Counted from the first letter of the stretch, positions 9,632 to 22,662 are shown. The stretch: DNA of 64,000 nt from Candidatus Paraburkholderia kirkii (GCA_001189345.1 LFKV01000002.1:1-64000); one strand, 5' to 3'. Translations and numbers: made by a program. Notes: generated by a model from the sequence alone, not told the origin.

Positions 9632-10750
9632 TCATTGCCGGATTCGGTGCGCATTCAGCGCGCGGCCTGCCCCGCGCATCGCCCGGCTGTGGCGATGCAC
9701 TTCGTCCACGAACTCAGCGACGTGCTCCGGGGGCGTGAATTGCGAGATGCCGTGGCCGAGATTGAAGACATGGCCCGGAAAATTCCCGAAGCTTTCCAGC
9801 ACCGCGCGCGCTTCGGTTCGGATCGTCGCGGGCGGCGCGAACAGCACGCTCGGGTCGATGTTCCCTTGCAGCGCCACGCGCGACCCGACCTTCTCGCGCG
9901 CGATGCCCAGATTCATGGTCCAGTCGAGACCGACCGCATCGACGCCCGTCGTCGCGATCTCTTCGAGCCATAGGCCACCGCCTTTCGTGAACGTGATGAC
10001 CGGCACCCGCGCGCCATCGTGCTCGCGCTTAAGACTCGCCACGACCTTCGCGACGTAATCGAGCGAGAAGCGCTGATACGCGCCGTCGGCGAGCGCGCCG
10101 CCCCAGGTATCGAAGATCATCACGGCCTGCGCGCCCGCTTCGATCTGCGCGTTCAGGTACGCGGTCACGGCTTGCGCATTGACCTCGAGAATGCGGTGCA
10201 TCAGATCGGGCCGGGCATAAGCCATCGACTTGACCGTGCGGTGGTCGTCCGAGCCACCGCCCTCGACCATGTAGCACGCGAGCGTCCACGGACTGCCGGA
10301 GAAGCCGATCAGCGGCACCTTCTGACGGCCTTGTTCATCGGTGAGCGCGCGGCGAATCTGGCTGACGGCGTCGGTGACGTAGCGCAGCGTCGCGTCGATA
10401 TCCGGCGCGGCGAGGCGTTTCACGTCGTCCTCCGTGCACACGGTGCGCTCGAAGCGCGGACCCTCGCCCTGCACGAAATGCAGGCCGAGTCCCATCGCGT
10501 CCGGCACGGTGAGGATGTCCGAGAAGAGGATCGCGGCGTCGAGCGGAAAGCGTTCGAGCGGCTGAAGCGTCACTTCGGTCGCGTAGTCGGGGTTCTTCGC
10601 CAGGCCGAGGAAGCTGCCCGCGCGCGCGCGCGTGGCGTTGTACTCAGGCAAGTAGCGGCCAGCCTGGCGCATCAGCCAGATCGGCGTGTAGTCGGTCGGC
10701 TGGCGCAGGAGCGCGCGCAGGAAGGTGTCGTTCAGGAGAGTGTGTGCCAC
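9632..10750 (-). CDS. hemE: Uroporphyrinogen decarboxylase
   Basis: HemE converts uroporphyrinogen III to coproporphyrinogen III in haem synthesis. The family signature [15 protein letters not shown] is near the N-terminus, followed by [45 protein letters not shown] and the C-terminal [16 protein letters not shown]. The gene is intact. I chose GTG at 10750, giving [10 protein letters not shown] and 372 residues, because this matches the usual start. An upstream ATG at 10783 would add eleven residues ([11 protein letters not shown]) that the family lacks. It is transcribed toward priA, but the long gap makes an operon uncertain. Confidence 0.96.
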   Translation of the reverse strand: MAHTLLNDTFLRALLRQPTDYTPIWLMRQAGRYLPEYNATRARAGSFLGLAKNPDYATEVTLQPLERFPLDAAILFSDILTVPDAMGLGLHFVQGEGPRFERTVCTEDDVKRLAAPDIDATLRYVTDAVSQIRRALTDEQGRQKVPLIGFSGSPWTLACYMVEGGGSDDHRTVKSMAYARPDLMHRILEVNAQAVTAYLNAQIEAGAQAVMIFDTWGGALADGAYQRFSLDYVAKVVASLKREHDGARVPVITFTKGGGLWLEEIATTGVDAVGLDWTMNLGIAREKVGSRVALQGNIDPSVLFAPPATIRTEARAVLESFGNFPGHVFNLGHGISQFTPPEHVAEFVDEVHRHSRAMRGAGRALNAHRIRQ

Positions 10751-10929
10751 GTCGCTCGATGCTGAAGGCAAAGAATCTTCCATTCTACCGGACCGGCCCC
10801 GCGTTTTCGTTGACTGAGCCCGGCAATTCGGGGAGTCTCATGCAGCGCGGCCTATGCCGTTTGGCCGAGTGTTCAGATACCCGGCGGCCTCGTTATGATC
10901 GACGGGCGTACACAACTAGAACCAGGAGA

Positions 10930-11772
10930 ATCGAAAACGCATGTCTGTCTCGCCGCATCCGTTTGCGCCGTCGCGCTGTCGTTCGCGTTCGCGGGCGCCG
11001 CGCAGTCTCAAACGGTGCAGGCCGGCACCGTGGCCGGCAAGCCGCCCGCGCCAGCAGCCGCGGCCGCCGCACCCGCCTCGCGGCTCGATGACATCCTCGC
11101 CCGCCATACTCTGCGCGTCTGCACGACGGGCGACTACAAGCCGTACTCGTTCCTGCGTCCGGACGGACAGTTCGAGGGCGTTAACATCGACCTCGCGGAG
11201 AGCCTCGCGAAATCGCTCGGCGCGAAGACGAAGTACGTGAAGACATCGTGGTCGAACCTGATGAACGACTTCATCGCCAAATGCGATATCGCCGTGGGCG
11301 GCGTCTCGACCACACTCGAGCGGCAAAAGCGCGCGTTCTTCACGGCGCCGTACATGGAGGACGGCAAGACGCCGATCGTCCGCTGCGACGACGTGGACAA
11401 GTACCAGACAGTCGCGCAGATCGATCAGCCGAGCGTGCGCACCATCGTCAATCCGGGCGGCACGAACGCTTCGCGAAGCAGTTCTTCCCGCACTCGCAGC
11501 TGATCAAGTATCCGGACAACGTGACGATCTTCAAGCAGATTCTCGACGGCAAGGCCGACGTCATGGTCACCGACGCGTCGGAAACGCTGCTCCAGCAAAA
11601 GCTCAATCCTGGCTTGTGCTCGGTGCATCCGGACAAGCCGTTCCAGTTCGGCGAAAAGGCATATCTGCTGCCGCGCGGCGACGTCGCGTTCCAGCAATAT
11701 GTCGATCAATGGCTGCATCTCGCCCGTTCGTCGGGCGAGTTTCAGGCCGTGTACGACAAATGGCTGAAGTGA
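10930..11772 (+). pseudogene. pheC: Periplasmic cyclohexadienyl dehydratase-like protein, frameshifted
   Basis: The sequence closely follows PheC, a periplasmic solute-binding-fold enzyme that dehydrates prephenate or arogenate toward phenylalanine. Seen here: an Ala-rich signal peptide (CLAASVCAVALSFAFAGAAQ), RLDDILARHTLRVCTTGDYKP, SWSNLMNDFIAKCDIAVGGVS, YMEDGKTPIVRC, IVNPGGTNA and, in another frame, FPDNVTIF-like YPDNVTIFKQILDGKADVM, FGEKAYLLPRGD and YVDQWLHLA. The frame breaks near 11475, consistent with loss of four bases before FAKQFF. At the start, AGGAGA is followed by ATCG where ATG would be expected, so a one-base insertion may also have destroyed the start codon. An amino-acid ABC binding protein is the alternative name. 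Confidence 0.8.
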
Positions 11773-11789
11773 GCGCGATGCGCCTGAAG

Positions 11790-12731
11790 CTATCCGCGCA
11801 CGAGTTCGCCGGTGCGCTCGCCGATCTTGCGCAGCCAGGCAAGCGCCGCTCCCGATTGCGAATGCAGGCGCGCGAAGCCGTGCGTCATGTCGCGGGCATC
11901 AATCATTTCGACACGGCCGCCGTTGGCTTCCAGGAAACGCTGGAGTTCGTACGCGTCGTCGTAGAGCGGATCGTAAGCCGCCGCGACGACGAGCGCGCGT
12001 GCCGGCATGCGCTCGAACGGTTCCGAGAGCGGGAACGCGCGAACGTCGTGGTCGCGAGGCGTTTCGCCGGAGAGGAACCGGGCCCCGTACCACTTCATTT
12101 CCTCGTTCGTGAGGCCGGGGCCGTTCGCATTGGCGATGCAGCTGGGACTCTCGAACTGCCGCCGCATCACCGGATACAGCAGCAGTTGCAAGCCGACGAG
12201 TCCGGCCACACGCTCGTTCGCACCGCGCGCCGCGACGACGGCCAGATGCGCGCCCGCGCTGTCGCCGCCGACCGCAAGACGGTCGGTCGCGAGGCCCAGT
12301 CGCGAGCGATGCTCCGCGAGCCAGATCAGCCCGTCGAGCGCGTCGTCGCAGGGCGCGGGAAACGGATGCTCGGGCGCGAGGCGGTAATCGACGCTCGCGA
12401 CGGCACACTGGGAATCCTGCGCGAGCCGCTCGACGAGGCCGTCGTGCGTTTCGAGATCGCCGACCACCCAGCCGCCGCCGAGGAAATAGACAATGAGCGG
12501 CAATGTCCCGCGTGCTGCTTTCGGCCTGTAGATGCGCGCGGCGAGCGTACGGCCCTCGAGCGGAATGTCGATGTCTTCGGCAGTGACCGCGTCGCTGCGC
12601 GCTCGCGCGTAAGCCTTTGCCACATCGCTGAAGCGACCTCGCACCGCTTGCGCGTCGGCATCCGGCGCCAGAGGCGGAAAGGCCTCCGTAATGCCGTGGT
12701 AGTAGCGAAACAGGGCCGCATCGATAGTCAT
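11790..12731 (-). CDS. Alpha/beta hydrolase, hormone-sensitive-lipase family, with altered oxyanion motif
   Basis: From ATG 12731, after GGAGATACGC, the 313-residue protein shows an HSL-type esterase fold: RIYRPK, the strand IVYF, the nucleophile elbow GGDSAGAHLA, an aspartate in AAAYDPLYDDA and the histidine in DMTHGFARLH. The usual HGGG oxyanion-hole motif reads LGGG here (FLGGGWVVGD): the histidine is replaced by leucine through CAC to CTC. That should weaken or abolish esterase activity (inference from the family). Otherwise full length and uninterrupted. Substrate unknown. Neighbours give no pathway hint. Confidence 0.82.
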   Translation of the reverse strand: MTIDAALFRYYHGITEAFPPLAPDADAQAVRGRFSDVAKAYARARSDAVTAEDIDIPLEGRTLAARIYRPKAARGTLPLIVYFLGGGWVVGDLETHDGLVERLAQDSQCAVASVDYRLAPEHPFPAPCDDALDGLIWLAEHRSRLGLATDRLAVGGDSAGAHLAVVAARGANERVAGLVGLQLLLYPVMRRQFESPSCIANANGPGLTNEEMKWYGARFLSGETPRDHDVRAFPLSEPFERMPARALVVAAAYDPLYDDAYELQRFLEANGGRVEMIDARDMTHGFARLHSQSGAALAWLRKIGERTGELVRG

Positions 12732-13130
12732 GCGTATCTCCATAAGCATTTTTGTGGGAGGCGTGGGGCGTTTTGCGCATCGTTTTCATGTGTCCACGCG
12801 TTCTATTTTCTCGGAAGATTAGAATAATCGCACTAGTCCGAAAATCGGCGTTTGTTCGTCTGCTCAAGCCGATCGAATAAGCGATCTGAATAACAGACAA
12901 CATATTCGCAAAAATCGCCCTGTTTGCGCGCGAAAATTTCCTCGGAGCCTTGCAGGACGGGGGGGGGGGGGGGGGTACAACTTGAAACACTTTGTTACGG
13001 CGACCCGGAATCAATTCGCCCACAATTTGTTTATATGGTTTTAATATGGATGTATTCGGGCGCGCTGTGCAAAAGCCGCGTGTTTCCGGTGGTCGGCTTT
13101 GGCTGAAGCTCTGATAGGGGCATCTTTGCT
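12732..13130. other. Non-coding interval with a 17-G homopolymer
   Basis: No convincing gene is seen. The first part holds the promoter side of the hydrolase gene. A run of 17 G lies at 12959-12975. After it the DNA becomes A/T-rich (13020-13050) before the structured region that ends at the terminator near 13234. Confidence 0.6.
12959..12975. repeat. Poly-G tract of 17 bases
   Basis: There are seventeen consecutive G residues, by far the longest homopolymer I noticed in the window. It is not inside a recognisable gene. Such tracts vary by slippage and are also error-prone in sequencing, so the exact length is uncertain. Confidence 0.9.
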
Positions 13131-13234
13131 GGAATGTTTTCGAATGCGAGGCATTCGAAAACATTCCACGTTTGATCTCCTCGCGCTAACCCCGTAGCGC
13201 GTGGTTTTTAGCGGGCTCCAGGCCCGCTTTTTTT
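13070..13234 (+). ncRNA. Candidate structured small RNA ending in an intrinsic terminator
   Basis: Four inverted repeats follow each other on the plus strand. The first is AAAGCCG/CGGCTTT around 13071-13100. The second is a perfect 17-bp stem with a 3-nt loop (13131-13147 and 13151-13167). The third is a perfect 7-bp stem (13182-13188 and 13195-13201). The last is a GC-rich hairpin (13211-13216 and 13222-13227) followed by seven T. No coding sequence lies upstream on this strand and the next gene points the other way. The terminator therefore seems to belong to a non-coding transcript. Start point and promoter are not clear. I do not recognise the RNA family. Confidence 0.45.
13211..13234 (+). 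terminator. Rho-independent terminator of an unassigned plus-strand transcript
   Basis: A 6-bp GC stem (GCGGGC/GCCCGC, loop TCCAG) is followed by TTTTTTT at 13228-13234. No plus-strand protein gene precedes it. Confidence 0.8.
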
Positions 13235-13298
13235 CGCCCGGACAAACGTTTGCGCCATTTGAAAGATTCAGGGTGCGAACTTTTCATCCAATGACAGA

Positions 13299-13321
13299 AA
13301 GGGAGCGCACTGCGCTCCCTT
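13299..13321 (-). terminator. Terminator of the acyl-CoA ligase gene
   Basis: An inverted repeat (13299-13309 with 13311-13321) lies 23 bp past the ligase stop. On the minus strand it is followed by TTTCT. Confidence 0.65.
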
Positions 13322-13343
13322 CGTCGTTTGTCCCCCGCGAAGA

Positions 13344-14776
13344 TCAAGCCGTCCGTGCCTCGGCGAGCTTCAGTTCGTCGATCATCCGCGCGCGCATTAC
13401 GAACTTCTGCGCCTTGCCGGTGACGGTCATCGGCAGTTCGTCGACGAAGCGGATGTAGCGCGGAATCTTGTAATGCGCGATCTGTCCCTGACAGAACTCC
13501 CGGATCTCTTCTTCGCTCGCCTGTTCGCCCGGACGCACGACGATCCAGGCACAGACTTCCTCGCCGTACTTCTGGTCGGGCACGCTGAATACCTGCACGG
13601 ACTGCACTTTCGGGTGGCGGAACAAGAATTCCTCGATTTCGCGCGGATAGACATTCTCGTCGCCGCGAATCAGCATGTCCTTCAACCGCCCGACGATGTT
13701 GCAGTAGCCTTCCGCGTCGAGCGTCGCGAGATCCCCGGTGCTCATCCAGCTGTCGACGATCGCCTCGCGCGTCTTGGCGTCGTCTCCCCAGTAGAGCCTT
13801 TCATCACCGAGTAGCCGCGCGTGCACAGCTCGCCCGTCTCGCCGACGGGCACGATGTTGCCCAGCGGATCGACGATCTTCACCTCGAGATGCGGCTGGAT
13901 GCGCCCGACTGTCGTGGTGCGCTTGTCGAGCGGATCGGTGGTCGAACTCTGGAACGACACCGGGCTCGTCTCCGTCATGCCGTATGCAATGGTGATCTCG
14001 CCCAGATGCATCTTCGAGACCACGCGCTTCATCGTTTCGTCGGACACGGAGAGCCCGCCATGATGCCGGTGCGCAACCGGTCGACACGCACGCGAGCACC
14101 GCCAGCACCATGCCGAAGCAGTGATAGAGCGGCACGGGGATGCACAGCGAATCCTGCTCGCTGAGGCGCATCGCCATCGCGATCGATATAGCGCGCGTTG
14201 TTGACGATGTTCCGATGCGTGAGCGTCGCGCCCGCGCCCATGCGAATCACGGCGCGCAATTCCGGCAGCCTGGTGGCGTTGAGCGCGTTCGGCGCCGCGT
14301 CGGCAAGTTCCGGCGCGAGCGCCTGCAGCATCTCCAGATATTTCGACGTCTTGAACTGCTCGGCCGCGATGATCGCCTTGCAGCCGACCTTGTTCAGCGC
14401 GTACTCGAGTTCGGCCAGCCGATACGCCGGATTGATGTTCACGAGCACGGCACCCACGCGCGCGGTGGCGAATTGCGTCAGCAGCCATCCGACCCGATTC
14501 GGCGACCAGATGCCCACGCGATCGCCTGCCTGAATGCCGAGCGCGAGCAATCCGCTGGCGAGTACGTCGACCTCGTTCGCGAATTCGCGCCAGGTCCAGC
14601 GGATGTTCTGCTCCCGAAACACGACTGCCGGCCGATCGGGGAACCGACGGACCGTTTCCAGAAGAAAGCGCGATACGGTTTGCGTCGCTCAAGGGAATAT
14701 CGGTCGCGCCGCGAACGTAGGAAATACCGTCGCGCGGTTCGATCTGCGCGCCGGCCTGCGTCGGGTCAGTTGCCAT
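13344..14776 (-). pseudogene. AMP-forming acyl-CoA ligase, frameshifted and internally deleted
   Basis: The gene belongs to the ANL superfamily of fatty-acid/medium-chain acyl-CoA ligases. ATG 14776 starts MATDPTQAGAQIEPRDG. The frame shifts near 14690, after which the N-domain continues ([36 protein letters not shown]). Two segments normally present are missing. One contains the P-loop TSGTTGxPKG, with RMGA joined directly to GATLTHRN near 14230. The other is the block between ACVSTG and RTGIMAGSP near 14080. The C-domain ([57 protein letters not shown]) is readable in pieces. With the ATP-binding loop gone, this cannot be an active ligase. Confidence 0.9.
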
Positions 14777-15020
14777 CGATGGTCTCCGCCAGTGTGAATC
14801 GTCGCCTGAATGAGGCTCGCGTGGAATGGCCGCGATGAAGGCCAATTGGAAGGCCATTGTGCATCGCGAAACGGCATGCAGGCATTGAGTATTTCCCCCG
14901 CAATGCGATTTTGAAACGGCGTGCGAAAACACCGACGAATCAACGCATTAGCCGTTTCGGCGGAGGACCCGCACATCCGATATGCAGAATTGCGCGCGCG
15001 ATCCGCCGATTTTGGCGTAT
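14777..15020. other. Intergenic region between ligase gene and atp terminator
   Basis: About 245 bp are upstream of the ligase pseudogene. Nothing beyond a probable promoter region is seen. Confidence 0.5.
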
Positions 15021-15046
15021 AAAAAAAGCAGCCCGGAGGCTGCTTT
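15021..15046 (-). terminator. Rho-independent terminator of the atp operon
   Basis: AGCAGCC (15027-15033) pairs with GGCTGCT (15038-15044) across a 4-nt loop. On the minus strand a run of seven T follows. It lies about 50 bp after the atpC stop. Confidence 0.9.
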
Positions 15047-15093
15047 CTTCAGACTGCTGAACGCGCGTTTGAAACTCGTCGCGCGCAAGACGC

Positions 15094-15519
15094 TTAATGC
15101 TTCGCGTGCGCCTTGCGCAGTCGCTGGATCGCCGCGAGTTGGGCCGTCGCGTACGCCAGCTCGGCTTGCGCCGTCGCGTACTCGAGTTCCGAGGTGTTGT
15201 TCTGAATCGCTTCCTCGGCGCGCTTCTTCGCCTGCTCGGCCTTCGCTTCGTCGAGATCGGCGCCGCGAATGGCGGTATCGGCGAGCACGGTCACGACGCC
15301 CGGCTGGATTTCGAGAATCCCGCCCGCGACGAACACGAACTCTTCCGAACCGTCTTCCGCCTCGATGCGCACCGCGCCCGGACGGATGCGCGTGATGAGC
15401 GGCGTGTGGCCCGGCAGAATACCGAGCTCACCGGCTTCGCCCGGCAGCGCGACGAACTTCGCCTGGCCCGAGAAGATCTGCTCTTCCGCGCTGACGACGT
15501 CTACCTTGATGGTTGCCAT
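15094..15519 (-). CDS. atpC: ATP synthase F1 subunit epsilon
   Basis: The 141-residue protein begins [19 protein letters not shown] and carries the epsilon beta-sandwich ([18 protein letters not shown]) and the C-terminal helical hairpin ([17 protein letters not shown]) that couples rotation to catalysis and inhibits ATP hydrolysis. It is the last gene of the operon, 76 bp after atpD, and is followed by an intrinsic terminator. Intact and of normal length. Confidence 0.97.
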   Translation of the reverse strand: MATIKVDVVSAEEQIFSGQAKFVALPGEAGELGILPGHTPLITRIRPGAVRIEAEDGSEEFVFVAGGILEIQPGVVTVLADTAIRGADLDEAKAEQAKKRAEEAIQNNTSELEYATAQAELAYATAQLAAIQRLRKAHAKH

Positions 15520-15595
15520 TTATGTCGACTCCAAGTGAGTGTAGTGCGTGAACGCCAGCGCGCCGCGCTGACGTCCGCTTCGATACACCCGACCT

Positions 15596-17017
<1,422 letters not shown>

Positions 17018-17028
17018 TCACGCGGCCA

Positions 17029-17913
17029 TCAGACCGCTGCGGCGCCGCCGACGATTTCCGACAATTCCTTCGTAATCGCGGCCTGGCGGCTCTTGTTGTA
17101 GACGAGCTGCAGTTCGTTGATCACTTGCTTCGCGTTGTCGGACGCGGCCTTCATCGCGACCATGCGCGCCGATTGCTCCGACGCCATGTTTTCCGCGACC
17201 GCCTGATAGACGAGCGCTTCGACGTAGCGCACGAGCAACTCGTCCACCACGGTTTGCGCGTCCGGCTCGTAGATGTAATCCCACGACGTCTTCGGCGTTT
17301 CGCCGTCTTCTCCCTTCGCGTGGAGATCATCCACCGACAACGGCAGCAGCTGCTCGATCACCGCTTCCTGCTTCATCGTGTTGATGAAGCGCGTGTACGC
17401 TAGGTACACCGCGTTGATCTTGCCTTCCGAATACAAGTCGAGCTGCACCTTGATAGCGCCGATCAGCTTTTCCAGATGCGGCGTATCGCCCAGTTGCGTG
17501 ACTTGCGACACGACCTTGGCTTTCAGCCGGTTCAGGAAGCCGAGCCCCTTGCCGCCGATCGCCGACGCCTCGATGCTCAAGCCGCTCTGATCGAGTTCCT
17601 TGATCTTGTTCAGCGACACACGCAGAATGTTCGTGTTCATGCCGCCGCACAAACCCTTGTCGGTCGTGACGAGGATCAGGCCGGCCGTCTTCGCGCCGTC
17701 GTTCTTCACCATGAACGGGTGACGATACTCGGGGTTCGCCTCGCTCATGTGCGACGCGATTGCGCGGACCTTGTCGGCATACGGACGGGCGGAACGCATG
17801 CGCTCCTGGGCGCGGCGCATCTTCGATGCGGCGACCATTTCCATCGCTTTCGTGATCTTTCGCGTGTTCTGCACGCTCTTGATCTTGCCGCGAATTTCCT
17901 TCATTCCAGCCAT
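17029..17913 (-). CDS. atpG: ATP synthase F1 subunit gamma
   Basis: I placed the start at ATG 17913 ([19 protein letters not shown]), since the family begins here. The frame is open further upstream but that extension is unlike gamma. The long N- and C-terminal helices of the central shaft are present ([17 protein letters not shown] and [18 protein letters not shown]), with [12 protein letters not shown] in the middle. 294 residues, intact. Confidence 0.97.
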   Translation of the reverse strand: MAGMKEIRGKIKSVQNTRKITKAMEMVAASKMRRAQERMRSARPYADKVRAIASHMSEANPEYRHPFMVKNDGAKTAGLILVTTDKGLCGGMNTNILRVSLNKIKELDQSGLSIEASAIGGKGLGFLNRLKAKVVSQVTQLGDTPHLEKLIGAIKVQLDLYSEGKINAVYLAYTRFINTMKQEAVIEQLLPLSVDDLHAKGEDGETPKTSWDYIYEPDAQTVVDELLVRYVEALVYQAVAENMASEQSARMVAMKAASDNAKQVINELQLVYNKSRQAAITKELSEIVGGAAAV

Positions 17914-17974
17914 TGCTGACTCCTTGATCGAAGCCGCGCGGCGCTTAGGCACCGCGCGTTGCCTCTAGTCCCGA

Positions 17975-19516
<1,542 letters not shown>

Positions 19517-19574
19517 TATTCGCTCCTGATAGTCAATTCTGTTGCGTGCCAGCCATGAGACACGGGGTGGCCGC

Positions 19575-20117
19575 TCAAGTGGTCAGGGCCGTCTGCATGC
19601 TGGCGAGGCGCGCGCGGACCGAGGTATCGAGCACTTCGTCGCCAACCGTCACGCGAACGCCGCCGATCAGCGACTGATCCACGAAGACGATCGGTTTCAG
19701 CTTGCGCTGGAACTTGCGTTCGAGGCTTGCAACGAGGTCGTTCAACTGTTCGCCTTCGAAGGGGAACGCGCTCATGATGTAAGCATCGGCGGCACCTTCG
19801 CGGGCGTTCTTCAGCTCGTCGAACTGGACGGCGATTTCCTGCAGCAGCGGCAGACGATGGTTCTCGACCAGCATGCCGACGAAGTTCTTCGCCTGAGCAT
19901 TACCCTGCGCGAGCGGTGACTTCACTGCGGCGAGCAGGAGATCGACGATTTGCTGACGGCTCACCTTCGGGCTCGAAGAGACCGATTCCACTTCGGGCAG
20001 ACGCGCAACCTGTGCCAGCTCCTCGACGAAAGTGGACCAGCCCGCGAGATCACCGCTTTCGGCCACGCGGAACAGCGCTTCTGCGTAAGGACGAGCGATG
20101 GTTGCAAGTTCGGCCAT
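19575..20117 (-). CDS. atpH: ATP synthase F1 subunit delta
   Basis: The 180-residue stator protein begins [19 protein letters not shown] and ends with the conserved [20 protein letters not shown] segment. It links the alpha/beta head to the b-subunit stalk. Only 3 bp separate it from atpF, consistent with translational coupling. Intact. Confidence 0.96.
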   Translation of the reverse strand: MAELATIARPYAEALFRVAESGDLAGWSTFVEELAQVARLPEVESVSSSPKVSRQQIVDLLLAAVKSPLAQGNAQAKNFVGMLVENHRLPLLQEIAVQFDELKNAREGAADAYIMSAFPFEGEQLNDLVASLERKFQRKLKPIVFVDQSLIGGVRVTVGDEVLDTSVRARLASMQTALTT

Positions 20118-20120
20118 GGA

Positions 20121-20591
20121 TCAGAGCTCGGTTTTGAGTTGATTCAGCAGATCAGCGTGAGCCTTCTGATCGACTTCGCGCTTCAGAATTTGCTCGGCGC
20201 CCTTGACGGCCAGCGCCGCGACTTCGGCGCGCAGCGATTCGCGCGCCTTCACGATTTGCTGGTCGGCGTCCGCCTTGGCTTGCGCGATGATGCGCGCGGC
20301 TTCGGCCTGAGCGTTGGCCTTGATTTCTTCTGCGACAGCGGCGGCGCGCTTTTCGGCGTCGGCGATGCGTTGCTGACCGTCGGTGCGCGCTTGCGCGAGC
20401 TCCTGGTCGACGCGCTTGTGCGCTGCTTCGAGTTCCGCTTTGCCCTTGTCGGCGGCGGCGAGGCCGTCGGCAATCTTCTTCGAGCGCTCGTCGAGGGCGT
20501 TGATCAACGGCGGCCACACGAACTTCATCGTGAACCACGTGAGGATCAGAAACACGACCATTTGCGCAAACAGGGTTGCGTTGAGATTCAC
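20121..20591 (-). CDS. atpF: ATP synthase Fo subunit b
   Basis: The 156-residue peripheral stalk protein has one N-terminal membrane helix ([20 protein letters not shown]), then a long charged Ala/Lys/Glu coiled coil for dimerisation, ending with the delta-binding region ([17 protein letters not shown]). Intact and of normal length. A terminator-like hairpin separates it from atpE. Confidence 0.97.
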   Translation of the reverse strand: MNLNATLFAQMVVFLILTWFTMKFVWPPLINALDERSKKIADGLAAADKGKAELEAAHKRVDQELAQARTDGQQRIADAEKRAAAVAEEIKANAQAEAARIIAQAKADADQQIVKARESLRAEVAALAVKGAEQILKREVDQKAHADLLNQLKTEL

Positions 20592-20632
20592 GGTGTTTCC
20601 TTAAACGTTGCTTGATCGGAGGTGAAACGGTT

Positions 20633-20670
20633 AAAAGGCGCTCATCGGCTTGTTGAGCTCGATCAGCGCC
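20633..20670 (-). promoter_or_regulatory. Terminator-like hairpin between atpE and atpF
   Basis: GGCGCT (20637-20642) plus ATCG (20644-20647) pair with CGAT (20660-20663) and AGCGCC (20665-20670), with one mismatch. On the minus strand the hairpin is followed by TTTT. It sits directly after the c-subunit gene. Partial termination or 3'-end protection there could help produce the excess c subunit needed for the ring (inference). Confidence 0.5.
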
Positions 20671-20725
20671 TCACCCGTTCCGTTCTAGCGTCTTTAAAAA
20701 GTCAGACGCACACTTCCGAGGAACC

Positions 20726-21088
<363 letters not shown>

Positions 21089-21940
21089 TCAGTGCGCGTC
21101 ATGCGCCTGGCCGATGTACACCAGCGTCAGCATCATGAAAATGAACGCCTGCAACAGCACGATCAGAATGTGGAAGATCGCCCAAACCGTGCCCGCGATC
21201 ACATGACCGATGAAGCCGAGCAACGAAGCGTCCGAACCGAACGTCCACATGCTGCCCAGAAGGGCGATCAGGAGGAACAGCAGTTCGCCGGAGTACATGT
21301 TGCCGAAAAGCCGCATGCCGAGCGAAACCGTCTTGGCGACGAACTCGATGATGTTCAGCGCGAGGTTCGGAATCCACAGGAGCGGATGCGCGCCGAACGG
21401 AGCGGACAGCAGCTCGTGTACGAAGCCGCCCGCGCCCTTGATCTTGAAGTTGTAGTAGATCATCAGCACGAACACGCCGAGCGCGATGCCGATGGTGCCG
21501 TTGAGGTCAGCCGTCGGAACGATGCGATGATGGGGCAGGGCGTGCTCGAGACCCAGCCAGCCGATGATGCGCGGCGGCAGGTCCACCGGGATGAAGTCGA
21601 GCGAATTCATCAGGGCGACCCAGACGAACACGGTCAGCGCGAGCGGAGCGATGAAACGGCGGCTGCCGTGGATCATCGACTTCGACTGGTCTTCGACCAT
21701 TTCGACCAGCATCTCGATTGCGCACTGGAAACGGCCGGGAACGCCGGACGTCGCCTTGCGGGCCGCGAGACCGAGAATGATGATGGTCACGAGACCGCAC
21801 ACGATCGACCAGAACAACGTGTCGAGATTCCAGACGTGGATATCGAAGATCGACGTCTGCACGTGCGTGGAAAGATTCTGCAAGTGGTGCGCAATGTACT
21901 CAGACGGATCCAGAGCGTGCGTTCCTTCACTAGCTGCCAT
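21089..21940 (-). CDS. atpB: ATP synthase Fo subunit a
   Basis: The 283-residue membrane subunit forms the proton half-channels. The essential arginine is in [16 protein letters not shown], and downstream helices ([22 protein letters not shown]) are complete. The start is uncertain between ATG 21940 ([15 protein letters not shown]) and ATG 21952 ([10 protein letters not shown]). I prefer the former from family memory. The latter has a weak GGGTGG upstream. Intact. Confidence 0.95.
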   Translation of the reverse strand: MAASEGTHALDPSEYIAHHLQNLSTHVQTSIFDIHVWNLDTLFWSIVCGLVTIIILGLAARKATSGVPGRFQCAIEMLVEMVEDQSKSMIHGSRRFIAPLALTVFVWVALMNSLDFIPVDLPPRIIGWLGLEHALPHHRIVPTADLNGTIGIALGVFVLMIYYNFKIKGAGGFVHELLSAPFGAHPLLWIPNLALNIIEFVAKTVSLGMRLFGNMYSGELLFLLIALLGSMWTFGSDASLLGFIGHVIAGTVWAIFHILIVLLQAFIFMMLTLVYIGQAHDAH

Positions 21941-22114
21941 ATCGTCTGCCATATCGTTAAAGCCACCCAAATTGTCAAAAATCTTTCGCCACCTGCCGCT
22001 TCCGAGCCGTCGCTTCGCGTTACGTCTCCGGGGCGGAACCTGGTCCACACTAATTCATACGTGATGCTACTTACATTCGGTACTACCGGCACTTACCTGG
22101 AACGTCAAGAATCG

Positions 22115-22474
22115 TCACCGTAGCGCCATCGCCACCCAGTAAGTCTTCAAAGCGACGATGTACGTAACGAGCAGCGGCAGCCACAACGCGCTCTTGTACC
22201 AGTACGCGACCGCCACAAACATGGCGATCGTCGCTCCCATCTTGAGCGCCTCGCCGATCATCCAGCTCACGATCGTTTCCGCGCCGCTCTTTGCTTTCAG
22301 GCGCGCAGCGAACAAAGCGCTCGGCACCCAGCAGATTGCTCCTCCCAGAAAGGCGGACAGCGCAGCATCGCCCGGCGGCTTGTAGAACAGCCACCACAAC
22401 AGCGTCGCACCCAGGGACAAAACCATTTGCGCTGCCACGACCCTGTAGGGCGTGACACGCGATGGACGACTCAC
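22115..22474 (-). CDS. atpI: ATP synthase assembly protein AtpI
   Basis: The 119-residue protein has four hydrophobic segments (VVAAQMVLSLGATLLWWLF, ALSAFLGGAICWVPSALF, MGATIAMFVAVAYWY, LWLPLLVTYIVAL). AtpI assists c-ring assembly and sits first in atp operons. The start is GTG at 22474, overlapping the stop of the preceding small ORF as GTGA, which indicates translational coupling. Confidence 0.9.
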   Translation of the reverse strand: MSRPSRVTPYRVVAAQMVLSLGATLLWWLFYKPPGDAALSAFLGGAICWVPSALFAARLKAKSGAETIVSWMIGEALKMGATIAMFVAVAYWYKSALWLPLLVTYIVALKTYWVAMALR

Positions 22475-22662
22475 TTCGGGGCAAACAGCTTCTCTGCCTG
22501 ATCCCGCCGCGTGAGCGGAACGATATTGTTATCTTGCGCCTCGGCATCCCACGGCTCGCTAGACGAACTGCGCGGCTGATCTCCGGAGGCGCTCGCTTCG
22601 CCGGTTGCGTGAGCGTTCGGCGCTCGATTTTCCTCTCGCACCGTCTTCAAACCTTCAACCAA
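22471..22662 (-). CDS. Small hydrophilic protein of unknown function at the head of the atp operon
   Basis: A 63-residue frame (EGLKTVREENRAPN at one end, TRRDQAEKLFAPK at the other) ends in TGA overlapping the atpI GTG. It lacks membrane segments and is rich in Ser, Glu and Asp. The only in-frame start I see is TTG at 22662, without a strong ribosome site, so the true start is uncertain. The coupling to atpI and its place after the promoter suggest it is translated, perhaps as a leader. I do not recognise a family. Confidence 0.5.
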   Translation of the reverse strand: MVEGLKTVREENRAPNAHATGEASASGDQPRSSSSEPWDAEAQDNNIVPLTRRDQAEKLFAPK

